Origin: Stratiolaelaps scimitus
Lineage: Eukaryota; Arthropoda; Arachnida; Mesostigmata; Laelapidae
DNA length: 64,000 bases
Reading direction: 5' to 3'
Assembly (NCBI GenBank): GCA_019614645.1
Contig: JABWDB010000019.1
Span: 3,270,501 to 3,334,500 of the forward strand
Position numbers and translations under genes: made by a program. Positions 61,255 through 64,000 of this stretch are shown here, piece by piece. The number at the start of each line of letters is the position of its first letter. The first letter of the stretch is position 1. The notes beneath the pieces were generated by a model. That model searched no databases. It was not told where the DNA came from and saw nothing but the letters and a program-made list of their open reading frames with translations.

Positions 61255-62650
61255 AATGGCAATTAGAGCTAGGCTATCAAAATACTCCTCTTTTGTACTG
61301 GACTAACAATACCACTCAAATGGGTGAGAGCATAGCATAGTGTTGAATGCCCGGGGTTCCACATATATATATATATATATACTTCTGAAGGACAGTTTGT
61401 TCAACGTTTAATTCGACTGCTAAAGTTTGGTGCTTCTCTCTCTCTCAAAATTCACTTGTCAGGCTAAGCTCTTCCTTTACACTTCTATGTCTTTTGCGTC
61501 AGGGTACTTTCGGGCAGATCCGCTGATCCGTCAAGGTCGAAGTCACCACGAATGACGACCGTCCAGCGACCTTTTCCAGCATCGCTTCAATTGACGTCTG
61601 CCTTGCAAGTTGCGACATAGTATCCGCTCGACAGTAATTTGCACAAAAGCAGCGTCGTCATCAAAGGCTGATGCATCGCTTTCGCCGATCTTCGTTCGAT
61701 TCAGTAAATCGTATCCGCGGTGTCTATTGTACACTACAATGCTACCGATGCCACACGACGAGACCGAGTGCCGTCAAGACATTCAGCGTGGGTTATTCAT
61801 TGTATAGAAATGCAATGTTTTATTTCCACAATGACGTTGTCTATCTCCTCCCCCTAGAACGCTAGGCCCTCCCCCGACTTTTGCCAATCCCGACGCCGAG
61901 ACCTCATCCACCTGAGTGCAGGACTCAGCGGCCTGTCCTCAACGGGCCGTCTCGCCCCATCGGGTACGGCAACTTACAGTGTTGCTATGCCCCGGGTTTT
62001 GTTCCTGCTGTCTGTTGTATTCTTGTACAAAATCTTGTAACATCTCTGCCACGTAAGTGCCTGCATAATATGTAGGTACAAAACTGCCTGACACGAAGAA
62101 GGACGTAATGATCGTCTACTTCCCGCTTCTACTGCCCTGGCCTGCTCAGGACGAGAGCGCCCTGTGCCATTGTCTGTTTAGAGCGGCGGCGGCGGAGGCG
62201 GAGGCGGAGGCGACGCCTATTACTAGGTTCTACCAGTTCGATAACCACGATTATGACCACCCGCAGTAGAAACAGTGTTCTTCGTCGTGGTTGTCCCTTC
62301 GGAATAGTAAATCTATCTGTCCTCTACGACTGGATTCAGGCCTGGCTGGCTTGCTGGCTGCCTTCCTCCGTAGATGACCATAGGCCAATCAATCGATTTG
62401 ACTGCTGCTGCTGTTGCTGCTGTTACAACCGCCAGCCAAGCGGCTGCGCCGACAGCACGATCCAAAACATGGCATACGACAACGGTAGCTTGCAGGGGCG
62501 ACCACTACTGTGGACGCTGCTGCTGCTGCCGCTTCGCGACAATGAAAGTATCCCGTATGTCTAATCGTTCGCTGTGGCATTGTTGCTTGCTGCTATGATG
62601 ATTGCCTAACGGTACTGTGCTATTTAGTCTACAGTCTACCTACAGTGCCT
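61255..62650. other. unassigned sequence
   Basis: A TA tract lies at 61362-61381 and a (GGCGGA)-type GC repeat at 62183-62212. CTG/CAG repeats near 62402 and 62517 give spurious open frames. Confidence 0.4.
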
Positions 62651-62691
62651 TTACCTGTGATGACTCGTGTGTCGGGGTAACGATCGTTGAT

Positions 62692-62865
62692 CTAATTTTC
62701 GATATCAGTCAATGTACGCAGCCAAAAGCAATAGACTCGAAGGACGACATGCGAATCCAAGTCAGCTGAATGGCTGATATAACACAACACTAGCACGAAG
62801 AGCACAGCAACGAATATTGATGATCTCATTGGCTCCGACAACGCTCGTGTATAGACATCTCTCAT
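62692..62865 (-). CDS. candidate small secreted peptide
   Basis: A strong acceptor (ATTATTATTTCTGCAG) precedes an exon from 62875 to a strong donor, CACAG|GTAAAG, at 62654. Within it, ATG 62865 (or the internal ATG at 62829) starts a complete frame of 57 (or 45) residues. From the internal Met it begins MRSSIFVAVLFVLVLCYISH and continues SADLDSHVV, a good signal-peptide profile (h-region about 15 residues, cleavage likely after SHSA). The rest is short and ends YCFWLRTLTDIEN. It could be the start of a neuropeptide-like precursor, but no known peptide is recognised. The downstream donor would lie in the 3' UTR. Confidence 0.3.
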   Translation of the reverse strand: MRDVYTRALSEPMRSSIFVAVLFVLVLCYISHSADLDSHVVLRVYCFWLRTLTDIEN

Positions 62866-63051
62866 CGTATCGAGTCTGCAGAAATAATAATGTGTGAACA
62901 CGCGATCACGTTCAATCTAGTCCGCTTCTTCCTCGTTGCATTTCGTAGCTGATATAATATCCACCTGAACAAACTGTTAAAGCCGCCAGCCTCGGCGTCC
63001 TTGTCGACGCGAAGGATTAGGCGGCTTCACTTTGCGCCAGCTGGAACGACG

Positions 63052-63074
63052 AGCGGCGGCGGCGGCGGCGGCGA
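63052..63074. repeat. (CGG)n microsatellite
   Basis: About seven CGG triplets. Confidence 0.85.
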
Positions 63075-63552
63075 CGACGATCACAGCCAGCGCGTACGAC
63101 CAACGCTAGCGATGATGTCTAGTTGCCAATGGAGGCGACAGCGTGACGTCAGCGCGATCTCTGCTGACCTCGCGCAACCGCTGCCGGTGCAACACCCTGT
63201 GCTTTTTACGGACGCAAATATTTCGCTGTATCCCATATACATATGTACTGTATATCTGAGGCAACGACAATCTGAGGCACTTCACCCGCACTTATTTTTG
63301 TTGTTGGGATAGCAATGTACGGCAAGCTGATTCGAAGTCACATAGCGTGTGATTGGGGGGCGCGAGCGGTCCCGTCCACTCACCGAAGGCATTCACCATA
63401 TACACACACACAAACACATAGACACATAAAACACACGTACACTGTACAGGTGATTCCTTCCTTGGGACTCCTTCTAAGCTAGTTCGTTCCAGCCTCCGAA
63501 ACAGGTTAACATACAATTCGCGTGTGGCAGAGTGTAGCAGGCTCGATACGCC

Positions 63553-63960
63553 GTGTGCTCGCCACGGCTTCGTTTACAGCATCGAACGGGGGAGAATTCA
63601 CTCAAAAGATCACTCATTAACAAGAACGATTTATCTAGCATATTGTCGCGAGACGACGACGACGACGACGATGTTGAACAACGCACACTTCGCATTTTCG
63701 TACGCTACTTTATGCATCCCCGACGTCCGTACAAATCGCGGCGATGGCGTCCGAGACAGATTACCAGCAGTAGCATTCGTCGTCGTTGCGTCGATGACGA
63801 TTGTCACTCAGGACGAATGCGAACTACGTGGACAAACTACGGTCCCTGCTTCGAAGCCACTGTTAGTGCACTCAACGAATCATCAACGAATGGTTTCCGC
63901 CGTACTAATAAGCCGCTACCGTATAGCCTCGATGATGTTCGAGAGGTCGGGCGAAAGTAG
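63553..63960 (+). CDS. candidate coding region at window edge, unknown
   Basis: An open frame of 135 codons without an ATG at its start (first Met is internal). It holds a run of seven Asp from a GAC repeat, an Arg-rich stretch (YKSRRWRPRQ) and a polar C-terminus (RTNKPLPYSLDDVREVGRK) before a TAG. No motif recognised. Frames of this length are not rare by chance here. Confidence 0.18.
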   Translation: MCSPRLRLQHRTGENSLKRSLINKNDLSSILSRDDDDDDDVEQRTLRIFVRYFMHPRRPYKSRRWRPRQITSSSIRRRCVDDDCHSGRMRTTWTNYGPCFEATVSALNESSTNGFRRTNKPLPYSLDDVREVGRK

Positions 63961-64000
63961 CAGCATCGACGGCAGCAGGATCTCAACACAGAAGCCCCTT

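Noticed and set aside
1..64000. CRISPR arrays, rRNA genes, bacterial or phage genes
   Set aside because: None seen. Dispersed repeats are not regularly spaced, and no operon-like coding density exists.

Overview
The window looks like nuclear DNA from an arthropod. It has no operons, Shine-Dalgarno sites or dense ORFs. It has many (TA)n, (GA)n, (CAG)n and (CGG)n microsatellites, several dispersed tRNA-derived SINEs with intact A/B-box remnants, a mariner-type MITE, a Ty1/copia reverse-transcriptase fragment and short split genes. CpG is not visibly depleted. A chelicerate (mite or tick) is my best guess, but only a guess, because no conserved housekeeping gene anchors the taxonomy. At this base composition, open frames of 60-150 codons are expected by chance. 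I therefore annotate as genes only frames that also carry a family motif, matched splice phases or paralogue support, and I flag the rest as low-confidence exon candidates.

Main result (44.1-53.2 kb, minus strand): a head-to-tail tandem array of three insulin-like peptide (ILP) genes at a spacing of about 4 kb. ILP-1 (45090..44191, two coding exons, 142 aa) is intact. It has a signal peptide, a B chain with the C-x11-C spacing, dibasic processing sites, an A chain, and a phase-1 intron inside the C-peptide, where insulin genes usually carry one. ILP-2 (53161..51860) has a good signal peptide and B chain, but its A chain carries one in-frame TAA; the downstream cysteines are still in register after the stop. 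ILP-3 (49.47-46.64 kb) is a decayed relic that has lost both B-chain cysteines and A-chain cysteines. All share an unusual A-chain pattern, C-x9-C-x-C-C-x5-C-x8-C, instead of the usual CC-x3-C-x8-C.

Layout. 0-12 kb: mostly unassigned, with one SINE remnant at 4.1 kb, another at 9.3 kb, and two weak exon candidates. 12-15 kb: GC-rich, triplet-repeat-rich sequence with one candidate signal-peptide exon. 15-26 kb: AT-rich sequence with SINE copies and two candidate exons (20.9 and 24.8 kb). 26-30 kb: GC-rich, no supported gene. 30-42 kb: SINEs, a MITE and one symmetric phase-2 exon candidate (34.08 kb) with a weak LamG-like motif. 44-53 kb: the ILP array, interspersed with SINEs, hairpins and the longest (TA)n tract. 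54.8-55.9 kb: truncated copia. 58-64 kb: unassigned, with several exon candidates, including a possible small secreted peptide at 62.7 kb.

A second theme is retroposon RNA structure. Two dispersed families end in the same kind of 3' stem-loop followed by CGAAAA. The stem covaries between families (G:C in one, A:T in the other) while the loop drifts, which suggests a common LINE partner recognising the structure.
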